DNA of 64,000 bases from Pacificimonas sp036351775 (GTDB lineage: Bacteria > Pseudomonadota > Alphaproteobacteria > Sphingomonadales > Sphingomonadaceae), in the NCBI GenBank assembly GCA_036351775.1, contig JAZBPX010000023.1, forward strand, positions 98,377-162,376, given 5' to 3'. Positions 7,131 to 15,181 of this stretch are shown here, piece by piece. Position 1 is the first letter of the stretch, and each line of letters begins with the position of its first letter. Both the position numbers and the translations under genes were made by a program. The notes beneath the pieces are model-generated. The model had not been told where the DNA came from. It searched no databases and was given only the letters and a program-made list of their open reading frames with translations.

Positions 7131-7652
7131 ATGTTCGTTTCCGATCCCGTCTTCGATACGCTCCTGCGGGGGCTGATCCTCACCCCGATCGGAATGACGT
7201 GGGTGGTCGTTCTCGTCCGCATCAACGGGCTACGATCCTTCTCGAAGATGACGAACTTCGATTTCGTCATGACCGTCGCGATGGGGTCGGCGCTGGCCAC
7301 GGCAGGGACCGCCTCGAGCTGGACCGGCTTCGCCCAGGCCCTTGCCGTCATGGCGTCGCTTGTCGGCGTGCAGTTCCTGACCGCGCTCACTCGTAAGCGC
7401 GTCGACGGGTTCGAGCGGATCATGCAGAATAAACCTGTCGTGCTGATGCGCGACGGCGAGGTGGACCATCAGGCGCTCGCGGAAACACGCGTCGCCTATG
7501 ACGACCTGATCGCGAAGCTGCGCGAGGCGAATGTACTCAATTTCGGCGATGTGCGCGCGGTGGTTCTGGAAACGACCGGTGACGTCACTGTCCTGCACGG
7601 GGACGGTCCGCTACACGATGACCTGATGCAGAATACCCGGCGCGCCGGGTAG
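7131..7652 (+). CDS. DUF421 (YetF-like) membrane protein
   Basis: A 173-residue protein with three predicted N-terminal membrane segments (about 12-30, 45-58, 65-85). A small cytoplasmic domain follows, containing KPVVLMRDGEVDHQAL, then ARLREANV-like and DVRAVVLETTGDVTVLH segments typical of DUF421. The biochemical role of the family is not established; relatives in Bacillus are YetF and YdfS. The length is on the short side of normal. It has an ATG preceded by GGGGGAC and appears monocistronic. Confidence 0.85.
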   Translation: MFVSDPVFDTLLRGLILTPIGMTWVVVLVRINGLRSFSKMTNFDFVMTVAMGSALATAGTASSWTGFAQALAVMASLVGVQFLTALTRKRVDGFERIMQNKPVVLMRDGEVDHQALAETRVAYDDLIAKLREANVLNFGDVRAVVLETTGDVTVLHGDGPLHDDLMQNTRRAG

Positions 7653-7785
7653 GCCGGACTGTAGGCCAGACTGCGGCAAGCTATCGCTTGTTTCGGCTGG
7701 GGGCGGGACGTATACCCCGCCGGGAAATCCCGATCGCTGGCTGGACTGCGATCATTTGGCAAAAGCGAAACAGATTAGGAACCAG

Positions 7786-8928
7786 ATGGGACGCTGGACA
7801 AACATCGCAGCCGCCGCAGCGCTTATGTTCGCCGCTGGAACGGCCACCGCGCAGGACGATGGCCTGACGCCGATCACGGCGGGTCAGGAAGAAAGCCGCG
7901 TGACAGAGGGCGGCGCCGTCGAAGAGGCGATGATCGCGGCAACACCTGACGATCCGGCCTTCGTGCCGTCGATCGACGGCGGTCTGGCGAACGCCGGCAC
8001 CATGTCGGACGCGACGCTGGGCCAGCCGCTCGGCGGCATGGACATCCAGCCGCAGGTCACCACCCTTGGCCAGTTTGCCTACAACTTCAACGCAGGTCTG
8101 CTGATCGTCATGGGGATCATCACGCTTTTCGTCTTTGCGCTGCTTGCATGGGCGATGCTGAGGTATCGCCGCAAGGACGGCGTGGCACCCTCGAAAACCA
8201 CGCACAACGTGTTCATCGAGGTGGTCTGGACGATCCTTCCGGTCTTCATTCTGGTCGGTATCGCGATCCCCTCCTTCGGGCTTCTCGCGGCGCAATATGA
8301 TCCGCCTGAGGCCGACGTGACCATCAAGGCGACCGGCTATCAGTGGTACTGGGGCTACGAATATCCGGACGAGGGCGGCTTTTCGTTCGACGCCATCATG
8401 CTGTCCGATGAGGAGGCCGCCGCTGCCGGCGAGCCGCGTCTGCTCGCCACCGACAACCGCGTCGTCGTTCCCGTCAATGCCACGGTGAAGGTGCTGGTGA
8501 CGGCCGCCGACGTGCTGCACAGCTGGGCGATGCCTGCCTTTTGGGTAAAAATGGACGCGGTGCCGGGCAAGATTAACGAAACCTGGTTCCGCGCCGAGGA
8601 AACCGGTGTGTTCTACGGACAGTGCTCCGAACTGTGCGGCACCCAGCATGGCTTCATGCCCATCGCTGTCGAGGTCGTTGAACAGGATGTCTACGACGCC
8701 TGGGTCGCGCGCCGTCAGGCCGATGCCGGGATCGATCCCGCCGACCTGGTCGAGGCCGATGAGGACGTCATGGACCCCGAAGGGCAGCTCGGCGTTGCGG
8801 CCACAACGGCGGCTACGGCTGAAATCGGCGATGAGGACGGGTTTGTGGAAGGCAGCGAGACGACCGGCATGGTCGTCGAAGAGGCTGGCGCATCCGCACC
8901 GTCCGAAGTTGGCGAACTCGTCGAATAA
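7786..8928 (+). CDS. ctaC: Cytochrome c oxidase subunit II (CtaC/CoxB)
   Basis: Subunit II of the aa3 oxidase, which takes electrons from cytochrome c at the CuA centre. The 380-residue precursor has a signal peptide (about 1-22, cleaved near ATA-QDD) and two membrane helices (about 103-125 and 143-168). The CuA ligands are complete: H245, C280, E282, C284, H288 and M291 (YGQCSELCGTQHGFM). The aromatic electron entry YQWYWGYEY is at 185-193. Two parts are unusual: an acidic, Ala-rich stretch of about 70 residues between signal and TM1, and an acidic C-terminal tail from about 311 to the end. The ATG at 7786 follows AGGAACC; an in-frame TTG lies 30 bases upstream. First gene of the cta operon. 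Confidence 0.95.
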   Translation: MGRWTNIAAAAALMFAAGTATAQDDGLTPITAGQEESRVTEGGAVEEAMIAATPDDPAFVPSIDGGLANAGTMSDATLGQPLGGMDIQPQVTTLGQFAYNFNAGLLIVMGIITLFVFALLAWAMLRYRRKDGVAPSKTTHNVFIEVVWTILPVFILVGIAIPSFGLLAAQYDPPEADVTIKATGYQWYWGYEYPDEGGFSFDAIMLSDEEAAAAGEPRLLATDNRVVVPVNATVKVLVTAADVLHSWAMPAFWVKMDAVPGKINETWFRAEETGVFYGQCSELCGTQHGFMPIAVEVVEQDVYDAWVARRQADAGIDPADLVEADEDVMDPEGQLGVAATTAATAEIGDEDGFVEGSETTGMVVEEAGASAPSEVGELVE

Positions 8929-8960
8929 GTATTTCTGAAGAGACCGGAAAAGACACGATC

Positions 8961-10622
8961 ATGGCGACCACAGCCCCCACACACGACTTCGAAGCGCACA
9001 GCGAAGACGATGCGCATTATGGCTCCGATCACATGCCGGGCTTCTTCGCGCGCTGGTTCCTGTCGACGAACCACAAGGATATCGGAACGCTCTACCTGAT
9101 CTTCGCGCTGATCGCGGGGATCGTGGGCGGCGCGCTGTCAGGCTTCATGCGCGCCGAGCTGGCCGAGCCGGGCATGCAGATCCTGCCCGCGATGGCCGGG
9201 GGCAGCATCGACGCCTCCTATCACCTGTGGAACGTCTTCATTACCGCGCACGGCCTGATCATGGTGTTCTTCATGGTCATGCCCGCAATGATCGGCGGTT
9301 TCGGCAACTGGATCGTGCCGCTGATGATCGGGGCGCCCGACATGGCGTTCCCGCGCATGAACAACATCTCCTTCTGGCTGCTGCCGCCCGCGCTGATCCT
9401 GCTGGTCGCCAGCATGTTCGTGCCGGGGCCGGCGGGCTTTGACGGTGCCGGTACAGGCTGGACGGTCTATCCAACGCTGTCGACGCTCGGGCACCCCGGA
9501 CCGGCGGTCGATCTCGCCATCTTCTCGCTGCATATTGCGGGTGCCAGCTCGATCCTTGGCGCGATCAACTTCATCACGACGATCTTCAACATGCGCGCAC
9601 CGGGCATGACGATGCACAAGATGCCGCTGTTCGTGTGGGCCGTCATGGTCACCGCATGGCTGCTGCTTCTGTCGCTTCCCGTCCTTGCCGGTGCGATCAC
9701 GATGCTGCTGACCGACCGCAACTTCGGCACGACCTTCTTTGATCCGGCGGGCGGCGGCGATCCGGTCCTTTACCAGCACCTGTTCTGGTTCTTTGGCCAC
9801 CCGGAGGTCTACATCATGATCCTCCCGGGCTTCGGCATCATCAGCCAGGTGGTGGCGACGTTCAGCCGGAAGCCGGCGTTCGGCTATCTCGGCATGGCCT
9901 ATGCCATGGTCGCGATCGGCTTCATCGGCTTCATCGTGTGGGCGCACCACATGTATACCGTGGGCATGGACGTGAACGTGAAGTTCTACTTCACGGCGGC
10001 GACCATGATCATCGCGGTGCCAACGGGCGTGAAGATCTTCAGCTGGATCGCCACCATGTGGGGCGGCTCCCTGAGCTTCGAAACGCCCATGCTGTGGGCC
10101 ATCGGCTTCATCATCATGTTCACGCTCGGCGGTGTGACGGGCGTCATCCTGTCGAATGCCGGCATCACGACCTACATGCACGACACCTATTATGTGGTCG
10201 CGCACTTCCACTATGTGCTCTCGCTGGGCGCGGTCTTCGCGATCTTCGCCGGCTGGTACTATTGGTGGCCGAAGATGACGGGCCGGATGTACAACGAGCT
10301 TCTCGGCAAGCTGCACTTCTGGATCTTCTTCATCGGCGTGAACGTCCTGTTCTTCCCGATGCATTTCCTGGGGCAGGACGGCATGCCGCGGCGCATCCCG
10401 GATTATCCGGACCAGTTCGCGGCCTATAACGAGATCGCGACCTGGGGTTATGCCATCATGGTGGTGGGCCTGGTGCCGTTCTTCATCAACATCTTCCTGT
10501 CGCTGTTTGCAGGCAAGAAAGCCCCGGCCAATCCCTGGGGTGAAGGCGCAACGACGCTGGAGTGGACGCTGTCCTCGCCGCCGCCGTTCCACCAGTTCGA
10601 AACGCTGCCAGAGATCAAGTAA
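8961..10622 (+). CDS. ctaD: Cytochrome c oxidase subunit I (CtaD/CoxA)
   Basis: The 553-residue catalytic subunit holding heme a and the heme a3-CuB site, with about twelve membrane helices. Motifs seen: HGLIMVFFMVMPA (heme a ligand), GGFGNW and the D-channel region GAPDMAFPRMNN, FWFFGHPEVYI (CuB His, proton-pumping Glu and the cross-linking Tyr), WAHHMYTVGMD (two CuB His), and VVAHFHYVLS (heme a3 and heme a ligands). The Glu in GHPEV marks the A1 type. An N-terminal hydrophilic stretch rich in His and Asp precedes the first helix. Its stop overlaps the ctaB start by one base (TAATG). Confidence 0.97.
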   Translation: MATTAPTHDFEAHSEDDAHYGSDHMPGFFARWFLSTNHKDIGTLYLIFALIAGIVGGALSGFMRAELAEPGMQILPAMAGGSIDASYHLWNVFITAHGLIMVFFMVMPAMIGGFGNWIVPLMIGAPDMAFPRMNNISFWLLPPALILLVASMFVPGPAGFDGAGTGWTVYPTLSTLGHPGPAVDLAIFSLHIAGASSILGAINFITTIFNMRAPGMTMHKMPLFVWAVMVTAWLLLLSLPVLAGAITMLLTDRNFGTTFFDPAGGGDPVLYQHLFWFFGHPEVYIMILPGFGIISQVVATFSRKPAFGYLGMAYAMVAIGFIGFIVWAHHMYTVGMDVNVKFYFTAATMIIAVPTGVKIFSWIATMWGGSLSFETPMLWAIGFIIMFTLGGVTGVILSNAGITTYMHDTYYVVAHFHYVLSLGAVFAIFAGWYYWWPKMTGRMYNELLGKLHFWIFFIGVNVLFFPMHFLGQDGMPRRIPDYPDQFAAYNEIATWGYAIMVVGLVPFFINIFLSLFAGKKAPANPWGEGATTLEWTLSSPPPFHQFETLPEIK

Positions 10623-11596
10623 TGTCCAACGCGCCCACCCCTCCAGCGGCGCCAATGGCCCCGCTGCCGGGCGGCGCCATGGCCCCCGTCCTTCAGGGCG
10701 GCCCTGCGCTCGCTGCCGACCTCGGCGACTGGCGTGACTATCTCGCGCTGACGAAGCCGCGTGTCATGGGGCTCGTGGTGTTCACGGCGCTGATGGGCCT
10801 GATCGCGGCGCCGGTCTCGATTCATCCAGTCCTCGGCTTCACCGCGATCCTGTGCATCGCCGTTGCAGGCGGCGCGGCGGGCGCCTTCAACCAGTGGTAT
10901 GAGGCTGACCTCGACGCCAAGATGAAGCGGACGGCGAACCGGCCGCTTCCAGCGGGCCGCCTGACGAAGGATCAGGCGTTCGGCTTCGCGACCGTTCTCG
11001 CCATCGGCTCCTGCACGGTGATGGCGCTGGCCGTGAACCTGATCGCCGCCGCGCTTCTGGCGCTGTCCATCGCATTTTACGTCATTGTCTACACCATCTG
11101 GCTGAAGCGGCGGACGCCGCAGAATATCGTCATCGGCGGCGCGGCCGGCGCGTTCCCGCCGATGATCGGCTGGGCCGCGGCGACGGGCGATGTGACTCTG
11201 CTGCCCATCCTGATGTTTGCCACTATCTTCCTGTGGACCCCGCCGCATTTCTGGGCGCTCGCGCTGTTCGTGAAGACGGACTACGCGAAGGCGGGCGTAC
11301 CAATGCTCCCTGTCTCGCATGGCTTTGCGGAAACCCGCCGGCAGGTCGTCCTCTACACCGTGCCTCTGGTCGCCGCGGCGCTCGCCCCCTGGGCGCTGGG
11401 GATGACCGGCGCGATTTACGGTGTCGCTGCCATTGTTCTCAATGCTGCATTTTTGGTCCTTGCTGTGGCCGTTGGCCTGAACCGGACCGAAGATCCCGCC
11501 GAGATGCGCGCGGAGAAGCGCCTCTTCGCCTTCTCGATCCTTTATCTGTTCGCGCTGTTCGCCGCCCTTGCAGCCGACCGGGTGATCCTGTCGTGA
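10622..11596 (+). CDS. ctaB: Protoheme IX farnesyltransferase (CtaB/CyoE), heme O synthase
   Basis: A 324-residue UbiA-superfamily membrane prenyltransferase converting heme B to heme O, precursor of the heme A used by the adjacent oxidase. The first Asp-rich motif is in NQWYEADLDAKMKRTANRPL, and the second conserved cytoplasmic loop is KTDYAKAGVPMLPVSHG. About eight or nine hydrophobic helices are present. An N-terminal Pro/Ala-rich segment of about 35 residues precedes the domain. The ATG at 10622 shares its A with the ctaD stop, which supports this start. Heme A synthase (ctaA) is not in the window. Confidence 0.96.
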   Translation: MSNAPTPPAAPMAPLPGGAMAPVLQGGPALAADLGDWRDYLALTKPRVMGLVVFTALMGLIAAPVSIHPVLGFTAILCIAVAGGAAGAFNQWYEADLDAKMKRTANRPLPAGRLTKDQAFGFATVLAIGSCTVMALAVNLIAAALLALSIAFYVIVYTIWLKRRTPQNIVIGGAAGAFPPMIGWAAATGDVTLLPILMFATIFLWTPPHFWALALFVKTDYAKAGVPMLPVSHGFAETRRQVVLYTVPLVAAALAPWALGMTGAIYGVAAIVLNAAFLVLAVAVGLNRTEDPAEMRAEKRLFAFSILYLFALFAALAADRVILS

Positions 11597-11712
11597 CGCC
11601 GGAAGAGCAGAGAGCCCTTCTGAAGCGTCGCCGTCAGCGCAACTACGTGCTCGCCGGTGTCCTGCTGGGCCTGGCCGCGCTGTTTTACGCCATCACCATC
11701 GTGCGCATGTAG
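11593..11712 (+). CDS. 39-residue single-span membrane protein of the cta operon (CoxF-like)
   Basis: A small protein with a charged N-terminus (TPEEQRALLKRRRQRN) followed by one hydrophobic helix (YVLAGVLLGLAALFYAITIV). It begins at a GTG that overlaps the ctaB stop (GTGA, 11593-11596) and ends 9 bases before ctaG. Tiny proteins of this shape occur between ctaB and ctaG in other alphaproteobacteria and are often called CoxF; their role in oxidase assembly is unproven. Position and tight spacing on both sides make it very likely real. Confidence 0.82.
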   Translation: MTPEEQRALLKRRRQRNYVLAGVLLGLAALFYAITIVRM

Positions 11713-11721
11713 GACAGACCG

Positions 11722-12285
11722 ATGAACCCCAATCTTCGCACCGCCTTCGGAACCTTCGCGATCGCTGCCGGGATGCTGGGCCTCGCTTATGCATCGGTAC
11801 CGCTTTACGAGCTGTTCTGCCGCGTGACCGGCTTTGGCGGCACGACACAGGTCGCCGCATCGACCGCGGGCATCGAGCAGACCGACGTGCCGATCAGCGT
11901 GCGGTTCGATGCGAATACCGCCCCCGGCCTCGGCTGGGAGTTCAAGCCGGTGAAGACCAGCGAAACGGTCATGGTCGGCCAGCGAAAGCTCGCCTTTTAC
12001 CAGGCGAAGAACGAAAACCCCTATCCGGTAACCGGCGTTGCGACGTTCAACGTGTCGCCCGACACCGCGGGAAAATATTTCAGCAAGATCCAGTGCTTCT
12101 GCTTCAACGAACAGACGCTGCAGCCTGGACAGGCCGTCACCATGCCGGTCAGCTATTTCGTCGATCCGGAGTTCCTGAACGATCCGGACGCGGTCAAGAT
12201 CGAAGAGATCACGCTGTCCTATACGTTCTTCCCTACCGCCACCGAGACCGCTAGTAGCGCTCCAAAGTCCGATACGAGAGGTTAA
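11722..12285 (+). CDS. ctaG: Cytochrome c oxidase assembly protein CtaG (Cox11)
   Basis: A 187-residue copper chaperone that delivers copper to CuB of subunit I. One N-terminal membrane anchor (about 8-27) is followed by a periplasmic beta-sandwich. The copper-binding pair is C125/C127 in the CFCF motif, with a further cysteine at C33 just after the membrane span (LYELFCRVTGFGG), as in Cox11 proteins. The C-terminus (ITLSYTFFP) is also typical, then a short Ser/Thr tail. It shares one base with ctaE. Confidence 0.95.
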   Translation: MNPNLRTAFGTFAIAAGMLGLAYASVPLYELFCRVTGFGGTTQVAASTAGIEQTDVPISVRFDANTAPGLGWEFKPVKTSETVMVGQRKLAFYQAKNENPYPVTGVATFNVSPDTAGKYFSKIQCFCFNEQTLQPGQAVTMPVSYFVDPEFLNDPDAVKIEEITLSYTFFPTATETASSAPKSDTRG

Positions 12286-13112
12286 TGATGGCCGGCGCCA
12301 AGAATCACGATTTCCATATTCTCGAGCCCAGCTGGTGGCCGCTGCTTGCCTCCATCGGCGCGCTGGTCATGTTTTCGGGTGCCGTCATGTGGATGCATGA
12401 AATAGCGTTTGGCGCGATCACGTTCTGGCTGGGACTGGCGGCGGTATCGGCGATTGCCTTCTTCTGGTGGTCGGACGTGGCGAAGGAAGCCAACCAGGGC
12501 GACCACACCCCGGTCGTCCAGCTTCACCACCGCTACGGCATGATCCTCTTCATCGCGTCGGAGGTCATGTTCTTCGTCGCGTGGTTCTGGGCCTATTTCG
12601 ATGCCTCGCTTTACCCGGACACAGGCGCAGCGGTGGGCGGCGTCTGGCCACCCGAGGGCATCGAAGTTCTCTCGCCCTGGACCTACCCGCTCCTGAACAC
12701 CCTTATCCTCCTCCTCTCCGGCACGACCGTGACCTGGGCACATCATGCCCTGATCGAGGGCGACCGCGAGGGTCTGAAAAAGGGTCTGTGGGCCACCGTC
12801 ATTCTCGGCGTCATTTTCTCCGCCATCCAGGCCTACGAATATGGCCAGGCGGCGTTTGGCTTCTCCGGCAACATTTACGGCGCGACTTTCTACATGGCGA
12901 CGGGTTTCCACGGCTTTCACGTGATCGTCGGCACCATCTTCCTGATCGTCTGCCTGGTACGCGCCTATGCCGGTGCGTTCACGCCGAAACAGCATTTCGG
13001 GTTTGAGGCCGCGGCCTGGTACTGGCACTTCGTCGACGTTGTCTGGCTGTTCCTGTTCATCGCCATCTATGTCTGGGGAAGCGACTTCGGCGCTGCCGTT
13101 GCCGCTTACTGA
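12285..13112 (+). CDS. ctaE: Cytochrome c oxidase subunit III (CtaE/CoxC)
   Basis: A 275-residue membrane subunit with seven helices. The phospholipid-cleft and helix motifs are HHRYGMILFIASEVMFFVAWFWAYF, GVWPPEGIEVL, NTLILLLSGTTVTWAHHAL, YGATFYMATGFHGFHVIVG and AAWYWHFVDVVWLFLFIAIYVWG. The start is ATGATG, with the first ATG overlapping the ctaG stop by one base; the second ATG (12288) is an alternative. It ends the core structural part of the operon, with surf1 following after about 30 bases. Confidence 0.96.
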   Translation: MMAGAKNHDFHILEPSWWPLLASIGALVMFSGAVMWMHEIAFGAITFWLGLAAVSAIAFFWWSDVAKEANQGDHTPVVQLHHRYGMILFIASEVMFFVAWFWAYFDASLYPDTGAAVGGVWPPEGIEVLSPWTYPLLNTLILLLSGTTVTWAHHALIEGDREGLKKGLWATVILGVIFSAIQAYEYGQAAFGFSGNIYGATFYMATGFHGFHVIVGTIFLIVCLVRAYAGAFTPKQHFGFEAAAWYWHFVDVVWLFLFIAIYVWGSDFGAAVAAY

Positions 13113-13142
13113 TAGGGCCTCCGCGAGCGGGGTGTGCCTGTT

Positions 13143-13766
13143 ATGACCAGGCTACCCGTCGTTCCCACCATCATGGTGCTGATCGCCGTTCCGGTGATGA
13201 TCGCGCTCGGCTTCTGGCAACTCGACCGGCTGGACTGGAAGCGCGAGACGCTGGCCGACTTGGCGCAGCGTCCATCGGCCGAGCGCCTGGACCTCGACGC
13301 CGAGGGGGTCGCCCCGGACAATTTCCGCCGCGCCCAGATCACCTGCCGCACATCCGGGCGTCCCGTCGCGCTTAGTGGCCGCAGCCTCAACGGCCAGTCC
13401 GGCTTCAGCTACCGCCTGCCCTGCGCCTCTCCCGATAGCGGGGTACCGGTCCTTCTCGACGTTGGCTGGGCACCGCGCCCCGATGCTGTGGAGGCCGTCG
13501 TCCTGCGCGACACCTATCAGGGACTGCTGATCGACCGGTTCCGGGAAGTCGGCGACGGGCCAGACCGCTTCCTCCTCGTCTCCAGCCGCGCGGCGACCCC
13601 CGCGCTCATGCCGAGCGCGCCGCCGACCATCGACGATATCCCGAACAGCCATCTATCCTATGCCGGCCAGTGGTTCGGATTTGCAGCCGTCCTGTCGGTC
13701 ATCTACGTCCTGTTCACGTTGCAGTGGCGGAAAAGCCGCCGCCCCTCTGAACCGACTAACGCCTGA
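13143..13766 (+). CDS. SURF1 family cytochrome oxidase biogenesis protein
   Basis: A 207-residue protein with the SURF1 layout: an N-terminal helix (PTIMVLIAVPVMIALGFWQL), a periplasmic domain with LDVGWAPRP, and a C-terminal helix (WFGFAAVLSVIYVLFTLQWRK) preceded by SHLSYAGQW. SURF1 assists heme a3 insertion. The usual WQLxR motif is present as FWQLDRLDWK. The ATG at 13143 is preceded by GAGCGGGG; a GTG at 13134 is also possible. It lies between ctaE and thrC and is very likely co-transcribed with ctaE. The DUF983 gene often found between ctaE and surf1 is absent. Confidence 0.9.
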   Translation: MTRLPVVPTIMVLIAVPVMIALGFWQLDRLDWKRETLADLAQRPSAERLDLDAEGVAPDNFRRAQITCRTSGRPVALSGRSLNGQSGFSYRLPCASPDSGVPVLLDVGWAPRPDAVEAVVLRDTYQGLLIDRFREVGDGPDRFLLVSSRAATPALMPSAPPTIDDIPNSHLSYAGQWFGFAAVLSVIYVLFTLQWRKSRRPSEPTNA

Positions 13767-13783
13767 AAAGCCCTTCCCAAGCC

Positions 13784-15181
13784 ATGCAGTACCAATCGAC
13801 CCGTGGCCGCGCGCCTGAACTTGATTTCGAATCCGTAACGCTTGCCGGTCTGGCGAGCGACGGCGGGCTGTACGTGCCGGAGCGCTGGCCGACGTTCACT
13901 GATGCGGAGCTGCGCGACTTCCGCGGCATGAGCTACGCGGAGACGGCGACGGCGGTGATCGCGCGCTTTGTCGGAGACGCCCTGACCCAAAGTGAGATCG
14001 CTGCACTGACGGGCGAGGCCTATGTTGCCTTCTCGCACGCGGCCGTCACCCCGCTGGTGCAGCTCGACGACCGGCAATGGCTGCTGGAGCTGTTCCACGG
14101 CCCGACGCTGGCGTTCAAGGACGTCGCGCTGCAGCTTCTCGGCCTTTTTTTCGACAAGTTCCTGACCGCGCGCGGCGAAAGCCTGACCGTCATTGGCGCA
14201 ACGTCGGGCGACACGGGGTCCGCAGCCATCAACGCGCTCGCCGGCCGGGACTGCGCCGAGGTCTTCATGTTGCACCCGGCAGGCCGCGTTTCGGAAGTGC
14301 AGCGCCGTCAGATGACGACCGTTATCGCGCCGAACATCCACAACATCGCGATCGAGGGCAGCTTCGACGACGCGCAGGCGCATGTAAAGCGCATGTTCCG
14401 CGATGAGGCGCTGACCGAAATCCGCCTGAGCGCGGTCAACTCGATCAACTGGGCCCGCCTGATGGCGCAGGTCGTTTATTATATCTATGCTGGCGTCCGA
14501 CTGGGCGCGCCCGACCGGCAGATCGCCTTCTCCGTCCCCACCGGCAATTTCGGCGACGTCTTTGCGGGCTATGTCGCGGCGAAGATGGGGCTTCCCGTTG
14601 CGCGCCTGATCGTGGCCACCAACGTCAACGACATCCTTCACCGGGCGCTGAGCGTCGGCGACTATAGCGCGGGCACGGTCTCTCCCACCGCCGCCCCCAG
14701 CATGGATATCCAGGTGTCGTCGAACTTCGAACGCCTGCTGTTCGACCTCGCGGGCCGCGATGCGGAACGGTTGTCGGCGATGATGGAGGGGTTCGATGGC
14801 TCGAAGCGCCTGACCCTCGACGACGATATCCGCACGAAGGCCGCCAAGCTGTTCGAAAGCGCCCGCGTGGACCCCGACGAGATGGCGATGACCATGCAGT
14901 GGGCGCTGCGCGACGCGAACAACCTGATCGACCCGCACACGGCCATCGGTCTAGCGGCGGCGCGCGCGGCCTCCCTGCCCAATGACGTTCCGGTGGTGAC
15001 GCTCGCAACGGCCCACCCCGCAAAGTTCGAGACGGCGGTCGAGCGCGCGACCGGTGTGCGGCCGCAGCTGCCGAAACGCCTGTCCGGCCTGATGGACCGG
15101 AAGGAGGAGTATGACACCCTGCCCGGCACCTATGAGGCGGTGCGTGACTATGTGCAGGCGCGGGCGGAGCGGACGGCCTGA
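13784..15181 (+). CDS. thrC: Threonine synthase
   Basis: A PLP enzyme converting O-phospho-L-homoserine to threonine. It is 465 residues, the size of the class with an N-terminal extension. The N-terminal start MQYQSTRG and GLASDGGLYVPERW are characteristic. The PLP lysine is K112 in FHGPTLAFKDVALQLLG, and the phosphate-binding loop is GATSGDTGSAA (138-148). The gene follows surf1 by 17 bases and its stop overlaps the start of the M16 peptidase by one base, giving the surf1-thrC-M16 order seen in several alphaproteobacteria. Confidence 0.96.
   Translation: MQYQSTRGRAPELDFESVTLAGLASDGGLYVPERWPTFTDAELRDFRGMSYAETATAVIARFVGDALTQSEIAALTGEAYVAFSHAAVTPLVQLDDRQWLLELFHGPTLAFKDVALQLLGLFFDKFLTARGESLTVIGATSGDTGSAAINALAGRDCAEVFMLHPAGRVSEVQRRQMTTVIAPNIHNIAIEGSFDDAQAHVKRMFRDEALTEIRLSAVNSINWARLMAQVVYYIYAGVRLGAPDRQIAFSVPTGNFGDVFAGYVAAKMGLPVARLIVATNVNDILHRALSVGDYSAGTVSPTAAPSMDIQVSSNFERLLFDLAGRDAERLSAMMEGFDGSKRLTLDDDIRTKAAKLFESARVDPDEMAMTMQWALRDANNLIDPHTAIGLAAARAASLPNDVPVVTLATAHPAKFETAVERATGVRPQLPKRLSGLMDRKEEYDTLPGTYEAVRDYVQARAERTA

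Noticed and set aside
9138..10655. Long minus-strand open frame opposite ctaD
   Set aside because: It is rich in His, Asp and Arg as expected from the antisense of a membrane protein gene, has no recognised domain, and overlaps an unmistakable ctaD.
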